Assembly (NCBI GenBank): GCA_030432635.1
Contig: JAUIMB010000003.1
Span: forward strand, 62,001 to 126,000
Length of the DNA stretch: 64,000 bases
Source: Bacteroidia bacterium
Lineage (GTDB): Bacteria > Bacteroidota > Bacteroidia > Flavobacteriales > Flavobacteriaceae
Reading direction: 5' to 3'
This document shows positions 10,301 through 18,418 of this stretch, one piece after another. The notes under the pieces are model-generated. The model worked only from the letters and a program-made list of their open reading frames with translations, did not search any database and was not told the origin of the DNA. Numbering within the stretch: position 1 is the stretch's first letter; each line of letters opens with the position of its first letter. Position numbers and translations under genes: made by a program.

Positions 10301-12888
10301 ATTTGGTAGGTTCCAACTGCTGTAACAGGTTCTGTGGAAGCATCAATATTATTAGAGATTGTAAGCGAATTCGCATCACCCAAGCTAGTGACAATCACAT
10401 CTATTAAGAACTGATCCCCATTTTCACAATCATCAACAACTTGATATGTTGCATCTGGATTGATACATGTGGCACAAGACACCGTAACATCGAAAGGTGT
10501 ATACCCATTATCCTGACAGTTGACTGAACCATCTGAATTGATGTACCATGAAATGGTATCACCCGATGATTGGAAACTGATACCTGTAGGATCTGCGACA
10601 TTTTGATTGAACAGTTCCGAACCATCCGAATCAAGGATGACCAGTTCATCACAACAGCCTTCCATTTGCCCTGCGTTGATCACAAAATTTAATGGCAAAC
10701 CGTTAGAACTTGTATAAGTAAATGTCGCCACCGATGGATCGTCATCAATATCATCAAAATAACAGAACGTAGTATTCACTGGTCCCAAATCACAATCTAC
10801 AATATTATCTAAGCAATAATCTTGCGTTAGTGCTGTACTAGTTAGAACACAATTTACATCATCATCATTAGCCACTGTAATCACAACAGGTGTACTGTTT
10901 GCAAAAGGCCCAAAAGACACTAATCCAATGGTATTTATGGTTTGAGGCGTGCTTCCTTGGTCATCAGACACTGTAAGCGTTCCTGCCGATCCAAGGTCAG
11001 TCACATCAACATCAACGAAAAATTGAGGTGAATTTTCGCAATCGCTTCTTACATCATAAGTTGCAACAGGATTCACACAAGTCGCACATGACACTGTAAC
11101 ATCGAAAGGTGTATACCCATTATCCTGACAGTTGACTGAACCATCTGAATTGACATACCATGAAATGGTATCACCCGATGATTGGAAACTGATACCTGTA
11201 GGGTCAGCAATATTTTGGTTGAACAATTCTGAACCATCAGAATCAAGGATAACCAATTCATCACAACAGGTTTCCATTTGCCCTGCGTTGATCACAAAGT
11301 TTAGTGGCGACCCATCAGAACTCGTATATGTAAAAGTCGCTACAGATGGGTCGTCATCAATGTCATCAAAATAGCAAAATACTGTATTAACAGGTCCCAC
11401 AGCACAATCGACTACAAAATCCTGACAAAAATCCTGTGTTAAAACAGGGCTATTTAGTATGCAGTTAATGTCATCGACATTTGCAACAGCAATTTCTACA
11501 GGTGTGCTATTTGGAAAAGGACCAAAAGTCACTAATTGCGGTGCCATAATAATTTCTGGCAAACTTCCTTGATTATCAGACACTGTTAACGTAGTCGCAG
11601 AACCTAAATCTGTAACATCTACATCTACAAAAAACTGATCAGCTGTTTCACAATCACCTCTCACGTCATATGTTGCCACAGGATTAGTACAAGTGTTCTC
11701 GGTTATCGTTAAGTTATATGTAATGCTCTGAGGTGCAGGCCAAGTAGAAACAACAATATAATATGTAGTCCCAGCTGTTACTGGGAGTACTATTTCCCTA
11801 ATGTCTTGTGATGAATTTGCTACACCATCAGCACAAGTTGTTCCAATGTCAGCACAATCTGTATAGATAAACAGCCCAGACCATGTACCACCAGGAGTCA
11901 ATGTTACGGTTACGCTTGTATCCATATCTGGAGTGTAGGCATATACCACATCGTCACCTCCTAAATACCCACTAGTACTTCCACAGTTTGCACCAGGACC
12001 TCCTGAGTAATCATCACCATAATTTGCAGTATCGTCATCTGTTGAATAAGGCAATGGTGTAGGCACTACGATTGGGTTACCACATGTAGAACCTTCTGGT
12101 GGAGCATCGCGTAATGTAAAACTTGATTCTGGGCAACCTGTTGCGTTGCCATTTGAATTATATGGTGTTATTGTAACAAAAAATTCCGTAGCGTATGCAA
12201 GGGGAGGGCTCGGTGTATAGGTTAAAGCATTCCCAACATCAAAATTATCGAGAACATCTGTTGCTCCTGAAGAGGTTCCTATGGAAATAAGATACCCAGT
12301 AGCTCCTCCTAGCGCTTGGTCCCATGTTATGGCTTCGGTTTCCAATACATCAATGGCGCCATCCGCTGGAGCAGTAACTGCAGTACATGCTGGTGGATCA
12401 ACAAGAGGTGTAGCCACAAACTCAGTAACATCAAAATCTAAATCATTAGGTGCTCCCCATTGACCGATAGCAATATACACTGTAACACCTGCACCTGCAT
12501 TTGCTATAACATTCTGCGTCACATTACCTCCAACACTATTCGCTGAAGTAAGACATCCACTTAGTTCTGTACCTGTACAATCAGAAAAAACACCTATTCC
12601 ATTCCATCCATTTCTTGAAAAGATAGTCATAGAGATTTCCTCATCATTGGCGCCAGCAGTATATTGGTAAAGATATACATCATCATCCCAGTAAAAAGCA
12701 TTTGAAGCACATCCTGCTGGGTTTGGATCATTCCAATCTTCAAGTCCTCCTGTTCCTGGAGTCGTAATTCCTGTTGCTGTAAAACCATCGGCAATGACTA
12801 CCGCAGAATCACAGCCAAATTGTGCAGATGCGTTTAACCCAAATGCCAAAGTGAATACAACACTAAGTAATAAAGTAATCTTTTTCAT
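7372..12888 (-). CDS. Giant T9SS type B sorting domain adhesin
   Basis: The 1838-residue secreted protein has a signal peptide (about 1-22, NASAQF). It then has two near-identical CUB-like modules (about 400-603 and 604-807) and the start of a third. Next come a domain shared with the partial adhesin (about 895-1020), an Ig/PKD-like domain (about 1203-1270) and four tandem repeats of about 100 residues (about 1272-1675). The C-terminal gliding motility-associated domain (about 1755-1838) has GISPNGDGSNDTF, LEIFNRHGTLVYS, GTYFYTMEY and a terminal YIQRLN. That domain marks type IX export with type B sorting. The protein is acidic, with Asp-rich turns that could bind calcium. It is first in a probable operon with PorP/SprF and OmpA. 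The ligand is unknown. Confidence 0.93.
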   Translation of the reverse strand: MKKITLLLSVVFTLAFGLNASAQFGCDSAVVIADGFTATGITTPGTGGLEDWNDPNPAGCASNAFYWDDDVYLYQYTAGANDEEISMTIFSRNGWNGIGVFSDCTGTELSGCLTSANSVGGNVTQNVIANAGAGVTVYIAIGQWGAPNDLDFDVTEFVATPLVDPPACTAVTAPADGAIDVLETEAITWDQALGGATGYLISIGTSSGATDVLDNFDVGNALTYTPSPPLAYATEFFVTITPYNSNGNATGCPESSFTLRDAPPEGSTCGNPIVVPTPLPYSTDDDTANYGDDYSGGPGANCGSTSGYLGGDDVVYAYTPDMDTSVTVTLTPGGTWSGLFIYTDCADIGTTCADGVANSSQDIREIVLPVTAGTTYYIVVSTWPAPQSITYNLTITENTCTNPVATYDVRGDCETADQFFVDVDVTDLGSATTLTVSDNQGSLPEIIMAPQLVTFGPFPNSTPVEIAVANVDDINCILNSPVLTQDFCQDFVVDCAVGPVNTVFCYFDDIDDDPSVATFTYTSSDGSPLNFVINAGQMETCCDELVILDSDGSELFNQNIADPTGISFQSSGDTISWYVNSDGSVNCQDNGYTPFDVTVSCATCVNPVATYDVRSDCENSPQFFVDVDVTDLGSAGTLTVSDDQGSTPQTINTIGLVSFGPFANSTPVVITVANDDDVNCVLTSTALTQDYCLDNIVDCDLGPVNTTFCYFDDIDDDPSVATFTYTSSNGLPLNFVINAGQMEGCCDELVILDSDGSELFNQNVADPTGISFQSSGDTISWYINSDGSVNCQDNGYTPFDVTVSCATCINPDATYQVVDDCENGDQFLIDVIVTSLGDANSLTISNNIDASTEPVTAVGTYQIGPFPFMVDVVVTLSSDDDVNCVINSSAIQLLACPPENDNPCNATVAVVNDNSTCDLTTPGTLIEATDSGVPTGTCAGNPDDDVWFQFTALSEVQLISLVNVAGGGFNTDIALYEGDCDALVELECSDADAMVSPELVIGNTYYIRVFSGGSGSETTTFDLCIQEAPTNIICENAVNFCAEAGGALTTSNIIGIPDPTDIACLFSAPNPTWNIIQIGNSGLIEIEINQVDDTGGGLDVDFVLWGPFMSLDDACGNLDLGCPNPGGDCPNNTSNPDFYPFGNIVDCSYSIQSTENLTIDNAQSGEIYVLLVTNFSDDPGTISISQTNSGDPGDGDITAEIEVDLGPDQSFCGFPDYTINIDSPFADIVEWYANGFIIEGETGTSLTVTETNTYTAIVYDEQCDAQAQDSVTIVFGQEAMANPVPDIVTCDDISADEIEDFDLEIQTAGVLGTQSAGDFNVTYHLTLADAQGDVNPLMSPYTNIMNPQTIYIRVEDADAEFCFATTSFNLIISGPTPTANADVYPECDDDMDGIAAFDLPTRDANILGGQSAADFTVTYYATLADAEAGTNPIDTSMLYNSPTATIYARVESNTSFDCYATTTLDLVVNLAPDATFTLMDLITCDDPSNDGIAEFNLEIQTPTVLGAQDPSDVNVTYHLTLIDAQLGMGALVSPYTNISNPQTIYVRAENANAPVCFVTASFDLIISGPQPDATNVPIEECEDDVASGMAFFDLAAHDTNVLNGQDPLMFSVSYYETEADAEAGVNPINTSVLYESTSQTIYARVESVVAVDCYSTTAFDLIVKPRPVTTFSTDFDYEVCPNATTPILVTATPENYSVSDVSIVWYRDGGVIGGETGLTLSVMEAGLYEIEVTFNDSTMCSAIVAQEVVELESCVIPQGISPNGDGSNDTFDLSSYDVSKLEIFNRHGTLVYSKTNYKNEWYGQTNDGDELPVGTYFYTMEYQNGKRRAAWVYIQRLN
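10468..11691 (-). repeat. Tandem 612-bp in-gene repeat, near-identical
   Basis: Two adjacent copies with an exact 612-bp (204-residue) period lie at about 11080-11691 and 10468-11079, and a third copy begins below 10468. The block beginning cgaaaggtgtataccc at 11103 recurs at 10491 with a long run of almost perfect identity. The copies encode the CUB-like modules of the type B adhesin. Confidence 0.9.
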
Positions 12889-13089
12889 AAATATAGGCTA
12901 TTAATATTTAACTTATTGATGATCAATGTTTTAAAAATCGTTTGAAAGATCGAAAAAAAAAAATTGGACATTAGAACCCAAAAAGATGGCTTCTTTCGCA
13001 ATCGAAGATAAAAAAAATGCCAGTTAACATACCGTTAACAATGCTATAATAGACAAAGCGCAGTTTTTATCGACAAAAAGAAAAAGGCT

Positions 13090-14064
13090 TTAAGAACTCG
13101 ACTTTTCAGCCGTGTTTATTTGTATATAAACAGGAAAGTGGTCACTATACCCACCCTTGTATTTTTTTCCTACATAAGTTCGGAATGGCTGACCTTTAAA
13201 CTTTCCTTTGTATTGCGTCAAGAATTTTTCATCAAATATCTCGGCTTTATCAAATCTTAGCCTATCTTTTCGAGTTTCAAAAAAGTTTGTAGAGCATAGA
13301 ATTTGATCAAATAAATTCCATTTAAAATTATGATTTAAACTCCCTCTGCTGTAAGACATAATGGTCTCCATCGGATTGTACAAGTCCCCTTCTCTTGAGA
13401 GGAATTTCAAGCTTTCATCACTAGGATTATCATTAAAATCTCCCATAACCAATACTTTTGCTTCAGCATCCTCATCACGTACCCCTTTGATTATTTCTAC
13501 AACTTTTTGAGCGGCTTTAAGTCGTTTTTGCATCGAAAACTCTACGCCTTCCCGTCTGGATGGCCAATGGTTGACGATACAGTGCACTCTTTCAGAATGC
13601 AAAACACCAGAGACCAATAAAATATCTCGCGTATAATCTTGTTGTCCCAATTCGTCTTCTATGTAAATTGAAAAAGTCTTTGAACGTTCAACCTGAAATA
13701 AACTCTTATCATAAATCAACCCAACATCCATGCCTCGTTCATCTTGGGAATTATAATGAACTACACCATATTGATAGCCACCCAATGATGGCTCATTTAT
13801 TAAATCCTTGATGACATTTTTGTTTTCAATCTCAGCCAAGCCAACTATTACTGGTGGCCTTTGAACTTCTTCAAATCCAATCTTTGAAATAACTTGAGCT
13901 AGTTTATAGAGTTTTCGATCGTAGCGCTTTTTCGTCCAACGTTTATCTGATTTAGGTAAAAAATCATTATCATATTTAGAGACGTCATCATGTATATCAA
14001 ACAGGTTCTCTAAATTATAGAAAGCGATCGTATAGGTTAAAGTGTTTTCTTGTTGCATCTCCAC
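13090..14064 (-). CDS. Endonuclease/exonuclease/phosphatase (EEP) family protein
   Basis: The 324-residue protein carries the EEP fold motifs in order: FYNLENLFD at the N-terminus, the metal-binding Glu in GLAEIENK, DVGLIYD, the NHW motif in IVNHWPSRREG, GDFNDNP, and the terminal SDHFPVYI with the catalytic His. I see no signal peptide, so it is probably cytoplasmic. The family cleaves phosphodiester or phosphoester bonds in nucleic acids, phospholipids or other substrates, and the substrate cannot be told from sequence. A TAnnTTTG box ends 4 nt before the ATG. The gene is divergent from hflX. Confidence 0.85.
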   Translation of the reverse strand: MEMQQENTLTYTIAFYNLENLFDIHDDVSKYDNDFLPKSDKRWTKKRYDRKLYKLAQVISKIGFEEVQRPPVIVGLAEIENKNVIKDLINEPSLGGYQYGVVHYNSQDERGMDVGLIYDKSLFQVERSKTFSIYIEDELGQQDYTRDILLVSGVLHSERVHCIVNHWPSRREGVEFSMQKRLKAAQKVVEIIKGVRDEDAEAKVLVMGDFNDNPSDESLKFLSREGDLYNPMETIMSYSRGSLNHNFKWNLFDQILCSTNFFETRKDRLRFDKAEIFDEKFLTQYKGKFKGQPFRTYVGKKYKGGYSDHFPVYIQINTAEKSSS

Positions 14065-14068
14065 TTAG

Positions 14069-14102
14069 CAAATTTAAGTTTTAAAACGGTAATGACGAGC
14101 AA
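14069..14102 (-). promoter_or_regulatory. Promoter of the EEP gene
   Basis: On the minus strand TTG (14102-14100), a 23-nt spacer and TAAATTTG (14076-14069) match the Bacteroidota -33/-7 consensus. The -7 box ends only 4 nt before ATG 14064, so the transcript should be leaderless or nearly so. Confidence 0.6.
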
Positions 14103-14118
14103 CAAATTCATAATTGTG

Positions 14119-14126
14119 TAACTTTG
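14119..14126 (+). promoter_or_regulatory. -7 box of hflX
   Basis: TAACTTTG matches TAnnTTTG and ends 16 nt before the hflX ATG. No clear TTG lies at the expected -33 distance. Confidence 0.45.
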
Positions 14127-14142
14127 TGGTTTATTTGACTAT

Positions 14143-15357
14143 ATGATTGAAAAAAAGGATATCGAGCTAGAAAAAGCTGTTCTCATTGGTGTGATTACAA
14201 GAACCCAAAATGAAGCACAGTCTAAGGAATATTTAGATGAACTTGAGTTTTTGACCTATACTGCTGGAGGGGAAGTTTTAAAGCGTTTTACTCAAAAAAT
14301 GGATATGCCCAACCCTAAAACTTTTATAGGTTCGGGAAAGATGAAAGAGGTTCAAGATTATATCGATGAACATAACGTTGGTACAGCTATATTTGATGAT
14401 GAGCTTTCAGCAGCTCAAGAGCGTAACATTAGCAAGATTTTAGGATGTAAGGTCTTAGATCGCACCAATTTAATTCTAGATATTTTTGCCCAACGTGCCA
14501 CCACCAGTTATGCAAGAACGCAAGTAGAATTGGCTCAGTGCGAATACCTTTTACCACGATTAAAGGGTATGTGGACACACCTAGAACGTCAAAAAGGAGG
14601 TATAGGAATGCGTGGACCAGGTGAAACTGAAATTGAAACCGATAGACGTATCGTTCGTGATAAGATTGCGCTTCTAAAGGCAAAAATCAAAACCATTGAC
14701 AAACAAATGGCTGTGCAACGTGGCAATCGTGGCAAAATGGTGAGAGTCGCATTAGTTGGATATACCAATGTGGGAAAATCCACTTTAATGAACGTTATCA
14801 GTAAGAGCGAAGTATTCGCTGAAAATAAACTTTTTGCGACCTTGGACACAACCGTTCGGAAAGTAGTCATTCAGAATTTACCTTTTTTACTTACCGATAC
14901 GGTAGGGTTTATCAGAAAACTACCAACCCAACTGGTTGAATCCTTTAAGAGTACCTTGGATGAAGTTAGGGAAGCTGACTTGTTGTTACATGTCGTTGAT
15001 ATTTCGCATCCCAACTTTGAAGAGCATATCGAATCTGTAAATAAAATTCTTGGTGAAATTGATAGTTCAAACAAACCAACGATTATGGTGTTCAATAAAA
15101 TTGATGCTTATGAACCCGAACCTTTTGATGAAGACGATTTAATTACTGAACGTACCACTTCACACTATACATTGGACGAATGGAAAAAAACCTGGATGCA
15201 TCGTGTTGGTAACAATGCCTTGTTTATTTCTGCATTGAACAAAAAGAATCTCGACAGTTTCAAGAAACGGGTTTATGATGAAGTTCGGGATATCCACGTC
15301 ACAAGATTTCCCTACAATCATTTTTTATATCCCGATTATTCTGAAGATATGGAATAG
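14143..15357 (+). CDS. hflX: Ribosome-associated GTPase HflX
   Basis: The 404-residue protein matches HflX. The N-terminal domain contains the glycine-rich RGPGETEIETDRR stretch, followed by a coiled-coil linker and a GTPase domain with G1 GYTNVGKST (about 206), G3 DTVGF and G4 NKID. HflX binds the 50S subunit and splits or rescues stalled ribosomes, notably under stress; this is known for the family. The C-terminus ends in an acidic tail. It is monocistronic, with its own promoter and a strong terminator right after the stop. Confidence 0.95.
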   Translation: MIEKKDIELEKAVLIGVITRTQNEAQSKEYLDELEFLTYTAGGEVLKRFTQKMDMPNPKTFIGSGKMKEVQDYIDEHNVGTAIFDDELSAAQERNISKILGCKVLDRTNLILDIFAQRATTSYARTQVELAQCEYLLPRLKGMWTHLERQKGGIGMRGPGETEIETDRRIVRDKIALLKAKIKTIDKQMAVQRGNRGKMVRVALVGYTNVGKSTLMNVISKSEVFAENKLFATLDTTVRKVVIQNLPFLLTDTVGFIRKLPTQLVESFKSTLDEVREADLLLHVVDISHPNFEEHIESVNKILGEIDSSNKPTIMVFNKIDAYEPEPFDEDDLITERTTSHYTLDEWKKTWMHRVGNNALFISALNKKNLDSFKKRVYDEVRDIHVTRFPYNHFLYPDYSEDME

Positions 15358-15367
15358 CTTATCCCAT

Positions 15368-15400
15368 AAAAAAAGCACCTTGTTTAAGGTGCTTTTTTTT
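15368..15400 (+). terminator. Bidirectional terminator between hflX and the DUF3078 gene
   Basis: AAAAAAAGCACCTT and AAGGTGCTTTTTTTT form an A/T-flanked hairpin with a very short loop. It has T runs on both strands, so it can serve the convergent genes on either side. Confidence 0.85.
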
Positions 15401-15418
15401 CAAACTCTAACCCATTTT

Positions 15419-16357
15419 TTAGAACTTATATGTTAACCCTAAGGTATAATAGGTTTGTAAATCGTTATCTACATTATCGAACGTTGGTTCAGGAGCTGTC
15501 ATAGGGTCATAATTAGCTAATGCGTAATTAAGCGCTTCCTGCTTGTTGTTTCTCAGACCAAAATCAAATCCAACACCAATCATTTTCCATAGTGTATAGC
15601 TGAATGAGTTAGTCCATGTCCAATTTGATAAATCTCCCGATTTATAACTTTGGAACATTGATAAATTAGACTTGAATCCAACCGCACCAATTTGGCGCGT
15701 ATAATCTGCAACGATTTTAGCACCAAGTGATGATTCGAATACAGCATCATTATCAGCAAATACGAAGTTGTAGTTTAATGGGTGAACTACGACAATAAGG
15801 TTCTCAAGTGGTGTCCATGTGGCACCAATACCAACATCTAAATAACCAGGATCGTTAAAATTGTTCAAGATTGTTGTTCTGTACTCAGCCAATGCAGAAG
15901 CAGCAATTGTTTTGCTTAGGTTTCTTCCATAAAGTGACGATAGGTTAAACACATCTGTCGTTGGTTCAAAGTCATCACTGTCGGTATCGATATCCTTATT
16001 GTCTAACTTTGTCCAATTTAAATTGGTTGTCAAGGCATTTCTCCAGAAATACTTTTCCTGAATTAAGTTTGCGAAACCATTTACGGTAAACCCAATGTTA
16101 CCTGAAGAGTTGTTTGGCGCTCCTTGTGCATACCAGTTACTGAAATTAGAGAAGCTTCCTCCTATAACTCCAAATGCTCCAACTCTCCAACCCGGAAGTG
16201 CATCAATTTGAGCCTGAATCGCATCTGCCTCAGCTTGAGCAGCATCTGCTTCAGCTTGCTTTTCAGCCTTTTGAGCTACAAGCTCTTCTTTCGTTTGTGA
16301 AAAACCAAAAGTTACAAACAGTACCAATACTGCGGATAATAGTAATTTCTTAGTCAT
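15419..16357 (-). CDS. DUF3078 family outer-membrane-type protein
   Basis: From ATG 16357 the protein has 312 residues. An upstream in-frame start (16402) would put the signal peptide MTKKLLLS...GFSQ inside the protein and would overlap the promoter box, so I reject it. After the signal peptide there is a short Ala/Glu/Gln-rich coiled coil (AEADAAQAEADAIQAQ). A beta-rich domain follows with WYAQGAPNNSSGNIG and a terminal aromatic residue (GLTYKF), as in outer-membrane barrels. DUF3078 has no established function. It is the last gene downstream of the suf/DUF2480 cluster, but it has its own promoter. Confidence 0.82.
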   Translation of the reverse strand: MTKKLLLSAVLVLFVTFGFSQTKEELVAQKAEKQAEADAAQAEADAIQAQIDALPGWRVGAFGVIGGSFSNFSNWYAQGAPNNSSGNIGFTVNGFANLIQEKYFWRNALTTNLNWTKLDNKDIDTDSDDFEPTTDVFNLSSLYGRNLSKTIAASALAEYRTTILNNFNDPGYLDVGIGATWTPLENLIVVVHPLNYNFVFADNDAVFESSLGAKIVADYTRQIGAVGFKSNLSMFQSYKSGDLSNWTWTNSFSYTLWKMIGVGFDFGLRNNKQEALNYALANYDPMTAPEPTFDNVDNDLQTYYTLGLTYKF

Positions 16358-16385
16358 AATTGTTGTTTTAATAATTTTGAAAGTG

Positions 16386-16416
16386 CAAATATAAGCCAAC
16401 ATCTATTCAACACCAA
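16386..16416 (-). promoter_or_regulatory. Promoter of the DUF3078 gene
   Basis: On the minus strand TTG (16416-16414), a 20-nt spacer and TATATTTG (16393-16386) make a good consensus promoter. It lies 28 nt before ATG 16357 and supports that start. Confidence 0.65.
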
Positions 16417-16496
16417 TAAAATGAGTCAAATTGGATGTGACAGTTCATACTATTGCGATTAGACACCTGTAAAATTCAAAAGTCACTTTTCTTTAT

Positions 16497-17003
16497 TTAC
16501 TTTCTTTTGAAAAGAGGCACTGAAGAACAGGCTTCTCCATACATGATAGAGGACGCTACTGGTTGTAACTTGTTTGCCAACATAATTGAGGCATTTGTTG
16601 GAACTGGCTTATTGGAACAGCCTTTAACAATTACAGGCTTATCTTTAAATACCGAAACATCCAAGGTGTTTATTAAGTCCTGATATATGGATGTCTCCAA
16701 GCTTTCTAAATCACCAATGATCGTTTTGGAGGTATAAGGTTGTAATTCTAGGGATAATAGCATGAAAGCCCAAGCCGGAATGATCGCTTCAGAAGAGCAG
16801 GTTAAGGCTACATATTGCCCTTTATGTTGAGACCAATCGTAATCCTTGACATGTTGTCTAAACGCTTTTTCACGGAGCACTAAACCCTCAAATAGCCAAT
16901 CCTTGATATCAAAAACATAACGTACACCTTCAGGATAGTAATCCTCAAGGTCAATCGTTACCAGCTTACTATTCGCAACGCGATTGATAATTTCCTCAGC
17001 CAT
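16497..17003 (-). CDS. DUF2480 family protein
   Basis: The 168-residue protein matches the Bacteroidota DUF2480 family, with conserved DWLFEGLVLREK and WSQHKGQYVALTCS. Four cysteines are visible, two of them in KGCSNKP and GEACSSV, which is compatible with metal or cluster binding. It starts 4 nt after the DUF59 stop and closes the sufS-sufE-DUF59 transcript, so I infer a role in Fe-S metabolism. No biochemical function is known to me. Confidence 0.82.
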   Translation of the reverse strand: MAEEIINRVANSKLVTIDLEDYYPEGVRYVFDIKDWLFEGLVLREKAFRQHVKDYDWSQHKGQYVALTCSSEAIIPAWAFMLLSLELQPYTSKTIIGDLESLETSIYQDLINTLDVSVFKDKPVIVKGCSNKPVPTNASIMLANKLQPVASSIMYGEACSSVPLFKRK

Positions 17004-17007
17004 AGCA

Positions 17008-17334
17008 TTAGAGCATTCCCAATTCGAGTTTTGCCTCTTCGCTCATAAGGTCTTGGCTCCAAGGTGGATCGAAAGTGATTTCAACCTCTGCCGTCTTTAC
17101 ATCGTTGAGGGATTTCACTTTTTCTTCAACTTCCAGCGGAAGGGTTTCTGCTACTGGACAATTAGGTGTGGTTAAAGTCATAAGAATCTTCACGTCATAG
17201 TCTTCGTTAACAAAAACATCGTAAATCAATCCCAATTCGTAGATATCGACAGGAATTTCAGGATCATATATGGTTTTTAAAACCCTTACGATTTTTTCCC
17301 CTAAAAGGTTGGTATCTATTGTTGTTTCGCTCAT
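17008..17334 (-). CDS. DUF59/MIP18 family Fe-S assembly protein (SufT-like)
   Basis: The 108-residue protein has the MIP18 fold: KTIYDPEIPVDIYELGLIYDV, then MTLTTPNCPVAETLP with the conserved Cys, then VEITFDPPWSQDLMSEEA. These proteins help mature or deliver Fe-S clusters; SufT and PaaD are relatives. It sits between sufE and DUF2480 with gaps of 7 and 4 nt, which supports translation from one mRNA. Confidence 0.9.
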   Translation of the reverse strand: MSETTIDTNLLGEKIVRVLKTIYDPEIPVDIYELGLIYDVFVNEDYDVKILMTLTTPNCPVAETLPLEVEEKVKSLNDVKTAEVEITFDPPWSQDLMSEEAKLELGML

Positions 17335-17341
17335 TATCGCA

Positions 17342-17764
17342 CTAGTTTAATTGTGTTTGGTATGCGATGGCATACATCTTAATCTGTTTAATCATACTCA
17401 CCAACCCATTGGCTCGTGTTGGTGACAAATGTTCCTTCAGACCTATTTGGTCGATAAAATCTGTATTACTTTCAATAATATCTTTAGGATGCTGACCCGA
17501 AAAGACCCTTATCAAAATGGCGATGATACCTTTTGTAATAATGGCATCACTATCAGCCGTAAACTCTACCCTATCGTCATTTAAATCGGCATGTAACCAA
17601 ACCTTACTTTGGCAACCTTTGATAATATGATCTTCAGTTTTATACTGCGCATCAATTAGCGGCAAGGTTTTACCTAGGTCTATCATATATTGGTAGCGTT
17701 CTTCCCAATCATCAAACATTGAAAATTCATCGATAAGGTCTTCTTGTATTTCGGCAATTGTCAT
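17342..17764 (-). CDS. sufE: SufE cysteine desulfuration protein
   Basis: The 140-residue protein matches SufE. The sulfur-accepting Cys51 lies in IIKGCQSKVWL, and the C-terminal helical part contains GLKEHLSPTRANGL. SufE takes persulfide sulfur from SufS and passes it to the SufBCD scaffold. It lies two genes after sufS, separated by a small unknown protein. Confidence 0.94.
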   Translation of the reverse strand: MTIAEIQEDLIDEFSMFDDWEERYQYMIDLGKTLPLIDAQYKTEDHIIKGCQSKVWLHADLNDDRVEFTADSDAIITKGIIAILIRVFSGQHPKDIIESNTDFIDQIGLKEHLSPTRANGLVSMIKQIKMYAIAYQTQLN

Positions 17765-17819
17765 TCTAAATGTTTTAGGATTTTCTTACGGTTTTCCGAA
17801 GCACAAAGATACGACATCT

Positions 17820-18311
17820 CTATTGTTTTGCCATACGGTCTTTAATCGATATCATCTTGTCTACCAATGCTTGAATTGCTTTAGGTGGCTTACCATGATC
17901 AAAGGCCATTGTTTTGTAACTGTCTTCTCCTTTTGTCATTTCAAGTGTTGCAATGGCAGCTCCATCGTACTGATGTGCCTTAGAAGGTGCTTCTAATTCT
18001 GGTAATGTAGATACATTGATCTCACTCATTATATGCATCAACTCACGTTTATCCTCTAAGGTCAGTTCGTAACTTTTAGATGATTTTACATCTCTACTAG
18101 TAGCAACTTCCATACGATCACCACCCAAGGTAATCTCGAGGTGAAACCCTCTGGAAACCGCCAAATATTTGACCATATCGATATCCTGTATTCGCTTTTC
18201 AATCGTTTCGGCATTTACTTCAGTTTGATTTGAATTAGCCGTTTGGGCTTTCTTTTCATCGCATTCCTTTGCTGTGATTAGCATCAGGAATAAACATACT
18301 ACGAATTTCAT
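17820..18311 (-). CDS. Uncharacterised small exported protein in the suf cluster
   Basis: I do not recognise this 163-residue protein. The N-terminus is hydrophobic (MKFVVCLFLMLITA) and is followed by KECDEKK, which looks like a degenerate lipoprotein signal because position -1 is Glu. A low-complexity Asn/Gln/Thr stretch and an alpha/beta body with SRGFHLEITLGG come next. It lies between sufS and sufE on the same strand, so it is probably co-transcribed. Its extracytoplasmic prediction does not fit the cytoplasmic SUF machinery, and no function can be given. Confidence 0.7.
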   Translation of the reverse strand: MKFVVCLFLMLITAKECDEKKAQTANSNQTEVNAETIEKRIQDIDMVKYLAVSRGFHLEITLGGDRMEVATSRDVKSSKSYELTLEDKRELMHIMSEINVSTLPELEAPSKAHQYDGAAIATLEMTKGEDSYKTMAFDHGKPPKAIQALVDKMISIKDRMAKQ

Positions 18312-18418
18312 AATATTAGCTTTTTAGTGAACTCTGCCTAACTTTTATATCCTAGAAACTAAAAATCAAGTTGAGTTTAGTGTTATTGAAAGTAATATTA
18401 CAAAAAAGAAGCCAAAGA

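Noticed and set aside
10404-11264. Two similar minus-strand open frames of 63-82 codons inside the adhesin
   Set aside because: They are alternate-frame readings of the two copies of the 612-bp repeat, so their similarity only mirrors the repeat.
2191-11691. Repeats in the adhesins as CRISPR or satellite DNA
   Set aside because: The periods (612 and 810 bp) are whole numbers of codons and match protein domain boundaries.
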